Of a stretch of 64,000 nucleotides of DNA, positions 1 through 8,783 are shown piece by piece. The DNA comes from a virus, in the IMG/VR virus record IMGVR_UViG_3300015373_000001, positions 1 through 64,000 of that record. The stretch is one strand, 5' to 3'. The position numbers and the translations under genes were made by a program. Position 1 is the first letter of the stretch. Each line of letters begins with the position of its first letter. Under the pieces are notes generated by a model, which had not been told where the DNA came from, searched no databases, and saw only the letters and a list, made by a program, of their open reading frames with translations.

Positions 1-63
1 AAGATGCTTCAGCACCAGGCGCAGCGTCACCTCTGACGACTGCCGGATCAGGATCAGCTTCAC
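1..63 (-). CDS. 5' end of unidentified gene cut by the window edge
   Basis: A GTG start overlaps the TGA stop of the upstream portal gene in the arrangement GTGA, which is typical of translationally coupled phage genes. Only 21 residues are visible, reading MKLILIRQSSEVTLRLVLKHL up to the edge (no stop), so no function can be given. Its position directly after portal-MuF makes a capsid-assembly role such as scaffold or protease possible, but this is only inference. Confidence 0.6.
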   Translation of the reverse strand, partial: MKLILIRQSSEVTLRLVLKHL

Positions 64-2495
64 CCCGCCAACACCTCCCGCTCGGCCCGGGTCGTCCGGA
101 TTCGGGCCCCGGCCGGGGTAGCCACGAACTGGCCGGTGACGGTGGAGCGGTGGTTCAGCCAGCAGCGGCAGCCGTACACCTCGTTCGGCGGCCCATCCGG
201 GTCGCCCGGGTGACGCAGCCACGCCTTGCCCACCGCGAACATCTCCCCGAGGGGACGCTGCTGCCCCTGGGCCTTGACGTGGGTGGGCCGTACGTGGGTG
301 TCGCGGCGGGTGTTCCACATCGCCTTCACCGCCCGGCCGGGCTCCAGGTCGGCCCACGCCTGCGCGGTGACGGCGCGGGCGCCGTTGATGGTGGCGGTGG
401 CCGCCTGCACGGCGATCTGGTCCGACCAGGTGGCCAGGGCGGCGCTGTAGTCGTGCACCGCCTGCCCGATCTGCTCGATGGAGTCGCCGTCGGCGTCACG
501 CTGCCGCATCAGCGCGGCCACCTTTCCCGCCTGGTCGGCCGCCGCCGCGCTGAGTTTGGCGACGATGACGGCCACGACCGGGGCGACGGTGTCGGCGACC
601 GGTGGCGCGTCCGGGGTGCCGAAGTCGGCCAGCAGGGCGGCGGCGGCGGCGATGGCGGCGGCTCCTACGATCGGGTGCGCCGTCTGGGCGGTCTCGTCCT
701 GCCAGCGCTGCGGATCGACGGCCTGTTCGGCGTTGATCTCCTTGGTGCCGACGCGTAGATCCACGTCGTAGGCGGCGGTCCAGTGCCGGGTGCCCTTGCG
801 CGTCTTGGGGGAGGACAGCCGGGCGGTGGTGCGGGCGGTCAGCCGGATCATGAGCGCGGTCAGGGCGGCCGACAGGGACGCTTCCAACTTGTCGAACATG
901 GCGGGTGTCGGTGTGGAGTCGGCGTTGCGTTCGGCCGCCTTGGTCTCTGCGGCCGGGCGGATCAGCCGGATGACGGGCCGGGCCGTCGGTTCCGGTGTGG
1001 CTGGGACGGGCGGCAGGATCATCAGGTGCTTCTTGCGCGGCCCTGACGGCTCGCCTGCGGCCGGTTTCGGCCTGGCCGCGCCGTCCCCGCCCGAGGGCGT
1101 CGTTTCGGCGCCTGCGGCCGGTTCCTGCCCCGGCGGGGGCTGCTTCTGCGCCTGGGCGATCTCGATCTGTTGTTGCGCTTCCTCCTGGGCGGCCAGGCCG
1201 AAGGTTTTGGCGTCCTCTTCGGAGGTGGGGATTTCCTGCTTGGCCTGCGGCAGCCATAGGGAGCGGGTGTGCTCGTTGTCCACCGCGTCGTATCCGGCAG
1301 CCTCCCGGTATTCGTCGATGGAGATCAGTCCGGCTTCGAACTCTGTGCGGGCCTCCTCCCGGCGTAGCCGCTTGGCCCGCTGGAGGACGTCGATCTCTTC
1401 GGTGTCGAAGAAGCCTTCCAGGTCGTCGGAGGAGTCCTCATCCAGTCCGGTGATGATCAGCGACAGGTGGGGGGGCATCGTGATCGACCAGTAGTTGTAT
1501 TCCTCCTGCTCGGCATTGTCCCAGGTTCGGCCGGAAGCATCGCCAATGACCGATTCGGGGACGCCGAACGCCGTCAAGATCTCTTTCTTGGCGATCGTCG
1601 CGGTCGTCTCGTGCGCCATGTCGCGCGGCTGGGCGGCCAGGTCCACGTAGGAAACCTCACCGGCGATGACGGTCAGCTTGCCCGCCTCGACGGCACCCTT
1701 GCCGAACCGGTCCTCAATGCGGTCCATGGACGTCTCGTCCATCTCGCCGTTGACGGCCAGAACGCCGCCAGGCCGGGCGTCGTTCTTCAAAAACGCCACG
1801 TTGTACAGGCGGGTGAAGAAGTCCAGCTCAACGCTCATTCCGGCGGCTTCGAGCGGGGACACGCCGGAGTAGGGGTCGAGCGGATGCGGGTCTCTGAACC
1901 ATTTGACGTTCTCGGTCTCGATGCGGGTACGGGAGCCGTCGGCGCGCAGCACCTCATAGTGGGAGATGAGGTCCTGGCCGGTTCCGGGCACGGGCATGGT
2001 GCGGCCGGGCGGCAGCAGGTCCAGGCGGACGATGTCGCCGTTACGGGCCCGCGTCACCTCAACGAACGCACCACGCTTGCTCAGCAGTAGTTGCGCAGAC
2101 AACCGCTTGCGGAACTGGCGGGCCGTCTCCATCGGGTTGGCCCGCCGGTTCATCACCCGATACAGCGGATGATCGTCAAGGACGTCCTCGCCCTGCTTCA
2201 GCCGGAACGGCAGCGACGATGCGTGCCCGGAGATCGACTCGACCGCCTTGAACACCCACACCACACGCTCGTACGCCTCACACACAGCCCGCTCTACCGG
2301 CCACGGCCGCGACCGATAGCCCTGGTAGAGCCCAGCCGACTGCAACGCGGCGTAGTAGTCGGCCAGCACCACTTTGGTTTCTGGTGCAGGTGAGGGCGAA
2401 CGGCCGCGCCCCATGAGCCGCCGCATCGCCTGACGTACCTCCACCGGCCCTCCCCGCTTCGCGTGCCGGTGGGGACGGTACGTCTCAGATGTCAT
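60..2495 (-). CDS. Portal protein fused to MuF-like head morphogenesis domain
   Basis: An 811-residue protein that should form the DNA-entry portal of the capsid and carry a minor head protein domain. Residues of about 30-420 look like a phage portal, including the run PLYRVMNRRANP and the stretch GVPESVIGDASGRTWDNAEQ. A long Ala/Pro-rich linker (about 425-540) follows. The C-terminal part (about 640-790) has the MuF signature: TRRDTHVRPTH, then GQQRPLGEMF, then YGCRCW near residue 776. Portal-MuF fusions are known in actinophages. The ATG start is followed downstream by the terminal overlap with the next gene. The start lacks a clear Shine-Dalgarno and is preceded by GCGACGTTAATG, shared with the lysin gene near 52.37 kb. 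Confidence 0.88.
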   Translation of the reverse strand: MTSETYRPHRHAKRGGPVEVRQAMRRLMGRGRSPSPAPETKVVLADYYAALQSAGLYQGYRSRPWPVERAVCEAYERVVWVFKAVESISGHASSLPFRLKQGEDVLDDHPLYRVMNRRANPMETARQFRKRLSAQLLLSKRGAFVEVTRARNGDIVRLDLLPPGRTMPVPGTGQDLISHYEVLRADGSRTRIETENVKWFRDPHPLDPYSGVSPLEAAGMSVELDFFTRLYNVAFLKNDARPGGVLAVNGEMDETSMDRIEDRFGKGAVEAGKLTVIAGEVSYVDLAAQPRDMAHETTATIAKKEILTAFGVPESVIGDASGRTWDNAEQEEYNYWSITMPPHLSLIITGLDEDSSDDLEGFFDTEEIDVLQRAKRLRREEARTEFEAGLISIDEYREAAGYDAVDNEHTRSLWLPQAKQEIPTSEEDAKTFGLAAQEEAQQQIEIAQAQKQPPPGQEPAAGAETTPSGGDGAARPKPAAGEPSGPRKKHLMILPPVPATPEPTARPVIRLIRPAAETKAAERNADSTPTPAMFDKLEASLSAALTALMIRLTARTTARLSSPKTRKGTRHWTAAYDVDLRVGTKEINAEQAVDPQRWQDETAQTAHPIVGAAAIAAAAALLADFGTPDAPPVADTVAPVVAVIVAKLSAAAADQAGKVAALMRQRDADGDSIEQIGQAVHDYSAALATWSDQIAVQAATATINGARAVTAQAWADLEPGRAVKAMWNTRRDTHVRPTHVKAQGQQRPLGEMFAVGKAWLRHPGDPDGPPNEVYGCRCWLNHRSTVTGQFVATPAGARIRTTRAEREVLAG

Positions 2496-2507
2496 TAACG
2501 TCGCTGG

Positions 2508-2846
2508 CTACCCAGCGGCGGCCACCGCTTCGTCGCCGTCGTCATCCTTAGGCCGTTCGCAGCCCAGGGCGGCGCAGTTGTGCTTGTGGTGGGCGCGCTT
2601 CTTGCGCTGACCGATCGGCCCGCCCCGCAGGTGCTCGTTGCCGTCGGCCGCCTCACACAGTTCATCGGCCACGTCAGTCCAGGGCCGTCTGCATTGGGAA
2701 CAGTAGACGTCGAGTATGTCGATGCGCAGGTCTCGCGGGTGACGGACGCAGTGGCGTAGGACGGCGCGGAGCGCCTGCCGGTCGTCCAGGGCGATGGTGG
2801 CCGCCCCTACCCACGTGTGCGTGCGGCTGTACTCCGGCATCGGCAT
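2508..2846 (-). CDS. Hypothetical protein with zinc-finger-like cysteines
   Basis: A 112-residue protein with ribosome site GGGGAGGG ahead of the ATG. It has a CSQC pair near residue 50 and two further cysteines in CAALGC near residue 92, next to a His-rich KRAHHKH segment, so a small zinc-binding or HNH-type fold is possible; the pattern is not complete enough to call an HNH nuclease. It sits between terminase and portal, a position where many phages carry HNH endonucleases that help cleavage by terminase. Confidence 0.7.
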   Translation of the reverse strand: MPMPEYSRTHTWVGAATIALDDRQALRAVLRHCVRHPRDLRIDILDVYCSQCRRPWTDVADELCEAADGNEHLRGGPIGQRKKRAHHKHNCAALGCERPKDDDGDEAVAAAG

Positions 2847-3091
2847 ATGGACCCTCCCCGATCTGGGTCAAAACGGGAGGCTTGTGAACAGCCCCCCGGG
2901 AATATGGCTTGGCGCCATCCGATCGCCCTCGGACGTCGATTTAGAGCCCCTCGGGGTAGGGCCGAAAAGGTCACGTCCCGGCGGCTCCTCGACCGGCCGC
3001 CTGGGGGCGGGTCAGGCCCGACGGCAAGCCTTGGAAAATGCTGAGACGCGTGATGTTCATGCGATTCGAATCTACGGTAGTCCCGCAGGAA

Positions 3092-3110
3092 ACCCCGTGC
3101 CAAGCGGGGT
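3092..3110 (-). terminator. Hairpin terminator candidate after the terminase gene
   Basis: A 6-bp stem ACCCCG/CGGGGT with a 7-nt loop, followed on the minus strand by TTTCC. It lies in the roughly 330-bp gap between terminase (ends 3180) and the next gene (starts 2846). I see no convincing gene in that gap; the longest open frames there lack ribosome sites. Confidence 0.45.
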
Positions 3111-3179
3111 TCTACCGCGACGGCAAAGGTTTAGTCACGCGGCACCGGCGCCGCGCACCGCATGCTTGACGACGACACG

Positions 3180-4937
3180 TCACACCACCAACGTCGCCTT
3201 CTTCCGGACGGCCTTCAACAGCGGTTCGTAGATCGCCATGAGGAGCGCTTCGGCCCGGTCCGGCGACGTCAACCCGCGTTCCTTCAACTTCTTCTTCTGC
3301 TCAATCACGGTGAAACCGGACGGGTCGGTGGACATCGTCGGCGCCCGCAACTGAGCCAGAGTCCGGGCGTCCACCCGCAACCTGACCCGGCCCGCCTCAT
3401 GCTCAGCGTCCGGCTGCAACAGGCTGCGCATGGCCAGCCACAGCTCATCCCGCTTACGGCGCGGCATCAGGGTGGCGCCGTCGGGCTCCCGGTTCGTCGA
3501 TTCCGCGACGTTCACCGGCACAATCACGGCGTCGTGCATCGGCGTCCCCTTCCCTTCCGGGGACCAGTCCAGCAGCGTGTTGTAGACGCCCCAGCCAACC
3601 CCGATAACGTCGATCTTGACGCGGATGCGGGCCTTGGTACCGATCGCCCGCCGTACCGCCTCCGCCCGCCGGATCTCCTGAAGAACACGCCCCGCCACGT
3701 CATTGGAGTTGCTGTTCGCCGGGCCGGAGGAGGCGTGCTGGATCGTCGCCAGGTCGCCGATCGACCGGGCGATGACGAACTCATCGCCTCCGCCCGCCGC
3801 GACGTCCACGCCGAGGCGGATCCAGTCGTTCTCCCGCACCCGCCACGCCTCAGTCTCATCCGGCAGGCCCAGCTCGTTCAGGACGAACGTGTGCTCGCCC
3901 GCCTCCGGCTCCTCCATCGCGGCGGCCTGGTCCACCCACATCGACGGCAGGACCCGGTTCGGGCCACCCTTCGGGAACCTGGCGTACACCTTGGCCTGGG
4001 CATAGTTGGAGTCTTCGCCGTGCTCGCCGATCGTTTCGGCGATCCACGACTTCTTCACCAGATGCCGGGTGACGCGATGGGTCAGCCCGCCGGTGCAGGT
4101 CCGGCAGATCGGCGCGTCCTCCCCGGACACCGACGGGGTGTCGAACGCGGAGATCGGGATCACCTTGGCCGCCGGGGAGCCGTCCGGGTTCGTCCGGGTG
4201 CACAACCCCTCGAACCAACTGGCTTCGTCGTCGGTGGGCGGGTTGCCGATGGCCAGCAGGTGGGATCCGGCCGTCGAGGTCATACCCCGGAAGTTGCGGC
4301 CGATCACCTCGGAGATACCGCCCGCCTCATCCACGATCAGCAGCAGCGAGGGGGCGTGGATACCCTGCACGGCCGCCTCATTCCAGGGGGCGGCGGACAG
4401 ACCGTAGGCGGCCACGTAGGCGTTGTCCAACGACGTCGGGATCTTGAGCTGCGCCATGTCCACACTGCCGGGCAGCCCGGCGCGGGAATGCGCCATCCGC
4501 ACCTCGGCCCACAGCAGCCGGACCACCTGCCGCCACGTCGGCGCCATCGTGATGACCTTGGCGGTGCCGGGCGCGTGCGTAAAGGCGAACCACAATGCGC
4601 AGCGGGAAGCTGACCAGGTTTTGCCCGAAGCGTAACAAGATGGTACGGCTACGGCATCATTGTCCGGAATGGCGGCGAGGATCTCACGCGGCTTAGACCA
4701 CGTGGCCTCCTGCAACACGTCGGTGACGAACCCGACCGGATCATCCACCCACAGGCAATAGGGTGTGCCACCCTCCCGGGCGGCCACGGCCAGCACCTGA
4801 ACCCAGTCGGCGGCGCTCAGCGTCTTCATGAAGCCGCGCCGGGCGGCCACCGGCGCGGCCACCAGATCGGCGAACAACCGGGCCGCCTCATTCGAACGGC
4901 CACGCACCCGCTCCCGGGCGGCGGTGACGACACTCAC
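3180..4937 (-). CDS. terL: Terminase large subunit
   Basis: A 585-residue packaging motor ATPase-nuclease that cuts concatemeric DNA and pumps it through the portal. The Walker A is SCYASGKTWSAS near residue 103 and Walker B is LLLIVDEAGG near 200. The RNase H-type nuclease begins near residue 375 with LGVDVAAGGGDEF; the second acidic site is in KIDVIGVGWGVYN. The GTG start overlaps the upstream stop as GTGA; longer in-frame starts would overlap the upstream gene extensively. Only this gene and portal mark the packaging module at this end; the small-subunit-like gene is about 54 kb away at 58.7-59.3 kb. Confidence 0.9.
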   Translation of the reverse strand: MSVVTAARERVRGRSNEAARLFADLVAAPVAARRGFMKTLSAADWVQVLAVAAREGGTPYCLWVDDPVGFVTDVLQEATWSKPREILAAIPDNDAVAVPSCYASGKTWSASRCALWFAFTHAPGTAKVITMAPTWRQVVRLLWAEVRMAHSRAGLPGSVDMAQLKIPTSLDNAYVAAYGLSAAPWNEAAVQGIHAPSLLLIVDEAGGISEVIGRNFRGMTSTAGSHLLAIGNPPTDDEASWFEGLCTRTNPDGSPAAKVIPISAFDTPSVSGEDAPICRTCTGGLTHRVTRHLVKKSWIAETIGEHGEDSNYAQAKVYARFPKGGPNRVLPSMWVDQAAAMEEPEAGEHTFVLNELGLPDETEAWRVRENDWIRLGVDVAAGGGDEFVIARSIGDLATIQHASSGPANSNSNDVAGRVLQEIRRAEAVRRAIGTKARIRVKIDVIGVGWGVYNTLLDWSPEGKGTPMHDAVIVPVNVAESTNREPDGATLMPRRKRDELWLAMRSLLQPDAEHEAGRVRLRVDARTLAQLRAPTMSTDPSGFTVIEQKKKLKERGLTSPDRAEALLMAIYEPLLKAVRKKATLVV

Positions 4938-5176
4938 GACGTCGCGGCCACCGGGACCGTGTAGCAGTCCCGGCACAACCGTTCGGACGGCTCAGCCAGC
5001 ATCAGGGCCCCGGCCAGGCCGCACACGGTGTCTCCGGAGCGGGTACGCCGGTGGGCGTAGGGGGCGCCGTCGCAGGTCCACCGCAGCGCCGGATGCATCA
5101 CGGCGCCGTCAGCCAGTGCCCGGTTCAGTTCGCCACGGCGGCGGCGGGCGGCATCCAGGGAAGCGATCTCGGCCAT
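4934..5176 (-). CDS. Hypothetical protein, translationally coupled to terminase
   Basis: An 80-residue protein with a CRDC pair near its C terminus and two further cysteines (TCDG, VCGL), so a small zinc fold is possible. Its stop overlaps the terminase GTG start. The ATG is buried in the 3' arm of a perfect 9-bp hairpin (5171-5196) and no Shine-Dalgarno is visible, which could limit translation. Confidence 0.65.
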   Translation of the reverse strand: MAEIASLDAARRRRGELNRALADGAVMHPALRWTCDGAPYAHRRTRSGDTVCGLAGALMLAEPSERLCRDCYTVPVAATS

Positions 5177-5253
5177 GCAGAGCAGCGTGCATGGCCGGAC
5201 TGGTTAGCGTCGCCCTGTGGCTATCGTACGGCTATCTGCCGTACGATAGCCAC
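5171..5253. promoter_or_regulatory. Two perfect inverted repeats in a divergent gene boundary
   Basis: The first repeat is 9 bp (GGCCATGCA / TGCATGGCC, spacer 8) and contains the start codon of the minus-strand gene. The second is a perfect 16-bp repeat GTGGCTATCGTACGGC with a 5-nt spacer and ends one base before the ATG of the plus-strand ribbon-helix-helix gene. This is the expected layout of an autoregulatory operator, a strong leader hairpin, or both. Confidence 0.75.
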
Positions 5254-5463
5254 ATGGCTCATGTACGGCTTACCGTCAATCTGCTCATCAAGGTCGCCGA
5301 CACACTGAAGGCGCTCCACCACCGCCTGGGACTCAGCCAGACCGACATCGTCAACCGCGCCATCTCCTGCTACGACTTCATGGAGCAGGCGCGGTTGGAA
5401 GGCAGGGACATTCTGCTGCGGGACAAGGAGTCCGGCGAAATTGAACGGGTGACCTGGTTTTAA
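5254..5463 (+). CDS. Ribbon-helix-helix DNA-binding protein (probable autoregulator)
   Basis: A 69-residue protein and one of few plus-strand genes. The N-terminal strand HVRLTVNLLIKVADTL followed by the helices LKALHHRLGLSQTDIVNRAI and CYDFMEQAR fits the CopG/Arc ribbon-helix-helix fold, in which the strand reads the DNA. It begins one base after a perfect 16-bp inverted repeat and has no Shine-Dalgarno, so the mRNA is either leaderless or starts with a large hairpin. Autoregulation through that repeat is inference. The 3' end overlaps the convergent nuclease gene by a few bases. Confidence 0.8.
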   Translation: MAHVRLTVNLLIKVADTLKALHHRLGLSQTDIVNRAISCYDFMEQARLEGRDILLRDKESGEIERVTWF

Positions 5464-5927
5464 GCGGCCCGCCGACGCCGGGCGAACCCGCCGGGGCGCA
5501 CTCCGGTCGCGGCGGCCTTCTCCTTAGCCTTGGCCCGCTGGGCTACCGTCAGTTCGATGACGACGGCAGCCCGCCGCCGTGTCCCGGTGTCGGCGATGGC
5601 GGCCAGTTCGGAGGCGATCCGGCCGGAGTAGTAGTCGGTCGGCCGCCACACGTCCACGTCGGCGCCGACCGCTTCCAGATGGGCGAGGACAAGTTTCTGC
5701 GCGGGAGTGAGGCGGCCCTTCTGCGCCTTCAACTCCCGGAACATGACGTGGGATCCGATGATGGTCCAGTCGGGCCAGCCAGGGCGCATCCCGCCCACCC
5801 CGTCTGTCGGGTGGAAGGAGAACGGCGCCAGAAAAAGGTCGTTGAGAAGGGCCCGGACCTTCAGGTCCAGACTCTTCTCGTTCATCTTCGCCGCACGGGA
5901 CGTGAACGCGTCCACCAGTTTGGCCAT
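5460..5927 (-). CDS. VRR-NUC-like nuclease
   Basis: A 155-residue protein whose centre has the VRR-NUC/PD-(D/E)XK pattern: GWPDWTIIG with the acidic residue, then FRELKAQKGRLTPAQ with the E-x-K pair, then a helix and VDVWRPTDYYSG. In phages such enzymes act as Holliday-junction resolvases or repair nucleases. The C-terminal tail is basic (RPGGFARRRRAA). There is no obvious ribosome site; it follows the upstream gene after 5 bases and may be translated by coupling. Confidence 0.75.
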   Translation of the reverse strand: MAKLVDAFTSRAAKMNEKSLDLKVRALLNDLFLAPFSFHPTDGVGGMRPGWPDWTIIGSHVMFRELKAQKGRLTPAQKLVLAHLEAVGADVDVWRPTDYYSGRIASELAAIADTGTRRRAAVVIELTVAQRAKAKEKAAATGVRPGGFARRRRAA

Positions 5928-5932
5928 GACGG

Positions 5933-6721
5933 TTACGCGGCTGCGGCGCGGCGGGCGCTGGGCGTGGCGCCGGTGCGGATCAGTGCGACCATCGCGGTGG
6001 ACAGCGTGCCCAGGCGGGCCAGCTCCGCGTTGGAGTAGATACGGCCGACCGGCTTCTCCGCCTCCCGCCGACCGGTCATCTCCGCGTCGGTGAGCCGGTG
6101 CCACCGGACGCGCTTCTTCTCCCACCGGCCTTCGGCCAGTTCATGCAGCAGCGCGTCCCGCAACGGGCGGGCCACCTCGCCGTATTCGCTGCACCGCACA
6201 TACTGCTGGTGGGCGGACTCGGCGACCTCGGCGGCGCGCTTCTCCGTCCACCGGGGCAGCGTGGTCCGGTCGGCGTTCATGATGGCGAAGTCGATGATCC
6301 GGCGCTCGTCCGCCCCCATCTTCCTGATGATCGCAATCGGCTTCCAGCCGTAGTTGAACTTCAGGTTCTGGATCGCCGTGCGCCGGTCGGCGCGCAGCTT
6401 GTCCATCGTCCGGTGCTTCGTCCACGCCGCACCGGACAGCGTGCCCAGCACGATGAAGCGGTGTACCGGATGCTCGATCGCCGCCGCGATCTCCGGAGTG
6501 ATCTGCTTCGTCTCCGTCTGCGGGTCGAACGACCCGTAACGCTCCTCCAAAGCCTCGACGGCCGCGTTGCGCAGGGCCTCTATCTCCTCCTTGGAGGGAA
6601 GTTGCCGGGGCGGCAGCGTCGCTGCTGCGATGAACGCCTCGATCGGGTCTGCGGGCTCCTGCCCGGTTCCCGTGTCAGGCTCATCGCGAACATCGGTTGG
6701 CTCGATTACGTCGGTGTTCAT
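5933..6721 (-). CDS. Hypothetical protein, helical
   Basis: A 262-residue protein with a GGAGG site ahead of ATG. The first 45 residues are acidic and probably disordered; the middle (about 45-200) is helical and rich in charged residues, with segment RADRRTAIQNLKFNYGWKP. I recognise no catalytic motif. It is the first gene after a promoter region carrying two copies of the phage operator. Confidence 0.7.
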   Translation of the reverse strand: MNTDVIEPTDVRDEPDTGTGQEPADPIEAFIAAATLPPRQLPSKEEIEALRNAAVEALEERYGSFDPQTETKQITPEIAAAIEHPVHRFIVLGTLSGAAWTKHRTMDKLRADRRTAIQNLKFNYGWKPIAIIRKMGADERRIIDFAIMNADRTTLPRWTEKRAAEVAESAHQQYVRCSEYGEVARPLRDALLHELAEGRWEKKRVRWHRLTDAEMTGRREAEKPVGRIYSNAELARLGTLSTAMVALIRTGATPSARRAAAA

Positions 6722-6775
6722 TGGCCTCAGCCTCCGTTCTGGTCGTGGTCTCTCCTTCTAATTCAGTTACGAGTG

Positions 6776-6872
6776 TACAGGGATCTAGCGCGAGAGCAAG
6801 ATTCCCGGGTGCCCAATTTTGTCCGATGTAACGCTCCGTCGCCGACCGATGTCCGCGTACAGGGATTTAGCG
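6776..6872 (-). promoter_or_regulatory. Promoter region with two operator copies
   Basis: Sites TACAGGGATCTAGCG (6776-6790) and TACAGGGATTTAGCG (6858-6872) belong to the repeated TACANNCATTTAGCG family. On the minus strand the first overlaps a -10-like TACACT with TTGCTC 16 nt upstream. They serve the gene starting at 6721. Confidence 0.75.
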
Positions 6873-6888
6873 TCACAGACCGTGCAGG

Positions 6889-8067
6889 TTACGCGGCCCG
6901 GTACGGCTGAATCATGTGCCGGGACGCCGGACCATCGCCGACAGGACCGATCAGCACCGGCTTGACCGCCCCGTAGATCGACACCGACGCCACCGGGCTG
7001 CGCAGCCCGATCAGCGCGTTGAGCAGATATCCGAGATTAAGGCTCACCTCGACATCCTCGCCGTCCACGTCCGCCGCCACCGTGGAGGCGGAGCGGGCCA
7101 ACGTCCCGACCGTGTTGCCGCCGGTCAGCCGGATACCCTTGCCGGACAGGGCCAGTCGCAACGTGGGCGGCGGGGCGTCCGCCCCGCCGCCGCCGAGTAC
7201 CGTTCCCGCCTTCTTCAGCGCCCGCATCAGCGCGTCGGTCTCCACCGTCATCGCGGTCGCCGTACCTTCGGCCCGCATCGCCTCGAACGACATCTCGGCG
7301 TTGGCGAAGTAGTTCCGCCAATTCGGGAACTGGCCGTCGATCACGCGGACGGTGGAGACGCGACCCTCGCCCGACAGCGACACCATCGTCACCTTGTCCT
7401 GGTAGCCGCGCACGAACGCCACCCCCACCCGGCCGGTTGCCGAACCGGTGAAGTCGGCCAGCAGGCGCGGCGGCACGATCGCGCCGCACTCCACCGCCTT
7501 GGCAACCGGCTTCCACGACAGTTCCGTGGCCGCGATCTGGTAGCGGTTGGTGGCGGCCAGGCTCATTACCTCATTGGCCACCTCGACGAACACGCCGGTG
7601 TGCTCAACTTGGGCGCCCTTGCCCTTGCCGACGGCACCACCGACCTGTTTGAACGCCTGCTGAAGCAGCTCGGCGTCCACCCAGCCGACCGGCTCGCCCG
7701 CCTCCGGCAGTGACGGGTAGTCGTAGGCGGGCATGAGCGCCAGTTCCCAGGAGTCCTCACCGCAGGTGATGACGGCGGCCGTCTCCTCGGCGACTACTTC
7801 GACTTCGTCGCCGTCGGCCGCCTCACACACTTTGTGCAGCAGCGCGGCGGGCAGGAGACCGTCGCCACCCTCCAGGATGATCGCGGGGATGGTGGCGCGG
7901 GACGCCAGTTCGTAGTCGTTGGCGGCCAGACTCAGGACGCCCGTCTCGCCGTCGGCGTCGATGAGCAGACCAGCCATGATCGGCTGTACGCCGTGGCTGG
8001 TGTCTGCCGCGCGGGCGACCCAGGCGACCGCCTCGGCGAACCGGATCCGGTCAACGGTGAACTTCAC
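6889..8067 (-). CDS. dnaN: DNA polymerase III beta subunit (sliding clamp)
   Basis: A 392-residue clamp homologue, close to the usual 370-400. The N terminus KFTVDRIRFAEAVAWVARA and the segment LSLAANDYELASRA are typical of domain 1; MSLAATNRYQIAATEL marks domain 2 and IDGQFPNWRNYF the domain 2-3 junction (P-x-Y/W-x-x). The end, HMIQPYRAA, corresponds to the family's C-terminal MPMR/MPVR region that touches polymerase. The GTG start has GGAGG 7 nt upstream. A phage-borne clamp should load onto a polymerase, but no polymerase is in this window. Confidence 0.92.
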   Translation of the reverse strand: MKFTVDRIRFAEAVAWVARAADTSHGVQPIMAGLLIDADGETGVLSLAANDYELASRATIPAIILEGGDGLLPAALLHKVCEAADGDEVEVVAEETAAVITCGEDSWELALMPAYDYPSLPEAGEPVGWVDAELLQQAFKQVGGAVGKGKGAQVEHTGVFVEVANEVMSLAATNRYQIAATELSWKPVAKAVECGAIVPPRLLADFTGSATGRVGVAFVRGYQDKVTMVSLSGEGRVSTVRVIDGQFPNWRNYFANAEMSFEAMRAEGTATAMTVETDALMRALKKAGTVLGGGGADAPPPTLRLALSGKGIRLTGGNTVGTLARSASTVAADVDGEDVEVSLNLGYLLNALIGLRSPVASVSIYGAVKPVLIGPVGDGPASRHMIQPYRAA

Positions 8068-8107
8068 GGGGATACCTCCGAACGGGGGTGTGGGGTGGTC
8101 GTGAACA

Positions 8108-8266
8108 TCAGGCGGCCTCGTCGGCGGCGGGCTGCTCAGGGTTGGCGGCCTGCGCTGAGCGCTCCAGCGCATCAGCGATCATGGCGTCGATGCCGGGCAG
8201 TACCGGCACCGGACCCCAGCGCCTCGTCTGCTCAACCTTGTACTCGTCGGGCGCGTATTCGGTCAT
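8108..8266 (-). CDS. Small hypothetical protein
   Basis: A 52-residue protein (MTEYAPDEYKVEQTRRWG at the N terminus, acidic Ala-rich tail) with GGGAGGAACC ahead of ATG. It is upstream of dnaN in the same direction and probably co-transcribed with it. No family recognised. Confidence 0.7.
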   Translation of the reverse strand: MTEYAPDEYKVEQTRRWGPVPVLPGIDAMIADALERSAQAANPEQPAADEAA

Positions 8267-8302
8267 GGTTCCTCCCTTCTGCTGCAGTCATTGACATCGG
8301 GG

Positions 8303-8653
8303 TTATGCGGCCATCCGCAGGGTGGCGGCGGCCGGGTGGGGAGTGCAGGCGATGGACGTCAGTAGCGCCTCGATCTGCTCGGCGACCTGCTCCTTGACCA
8401 GGTCGGGGTCTTCGGGGCGGCCGTCGTCGTCGCGTCCCGCGTCGGCGCCGTCCTCCAGGGCGGTGAGCCATTCGCTCAGGTCGATCAGTTCCCGCCACAT
8501 GCTCAGCCGGGTGTCGTCGGTTGCGTGGTTGTCGAGGATTCCGGCGAGAACCACCGCGTTGTCGGCCTCTTCGACGAACGGATCTTCCAGCAGTAGCTCT
8601 ACGGCGGCACGCCGGGCCTGTGCGCGAACCTCATCGAATCCGATGGACTGCAT
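8303..8653 (-). CDS. Hypothetical acidic helical protein
   Basis: A 116-residue acidic, helical protein with AGGAG nine bases before the ATG. It is first in the transcript that also carries the 52-residue gene and dnaN, behind an operator-containing promoter. No family recognised. Confidence 0.7.
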   Translation of the reverse strand: MQSIGFDEVRAQARRAAVELLLEDPFVEEADNAVVLAGILDNHATDDTRLSMWRELIDLSEWLTALEDGADAGRDDDGRPEDPDLVKEQVAEQIEALLTSIACTPHPAAATLRMAA

Positions 8654-8675
8654 GATTAACTCCTGTCCGCGCCGT

Positions 8676-8724
8676 GGTCGCTCTACCTGGCGCTTCATCA
8701 CCATCAGTGTACATCCATTTAGCA
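8676..8724 (-). promoter_or_regulatory. Operator plus GAGCGAC leader element
   Basis: Operator TACATCCATTTAGCA (8710-8724) overlaps a -10-like TACACT. Downstream the leader has GGT-AGAGCG-ACC (8676-8687), a weak member of the GAGCGAC hairpin family, ahead of the gene starting at 8653. Confidence 0.7.
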
Positions 8725-8783
8725 CTAGGGGGAAGGGGTGGGGTGCGGTTTCCACGCACCCCACCGTGGACCCCGGCCGGGCC

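Noticed and set aside
3060-3090. GATTCGAATC near the terminase end as a tRNA T arm
   Set aside because: It is a palindrome; no acceptor, anticodon arm or D arm could be placed around it.
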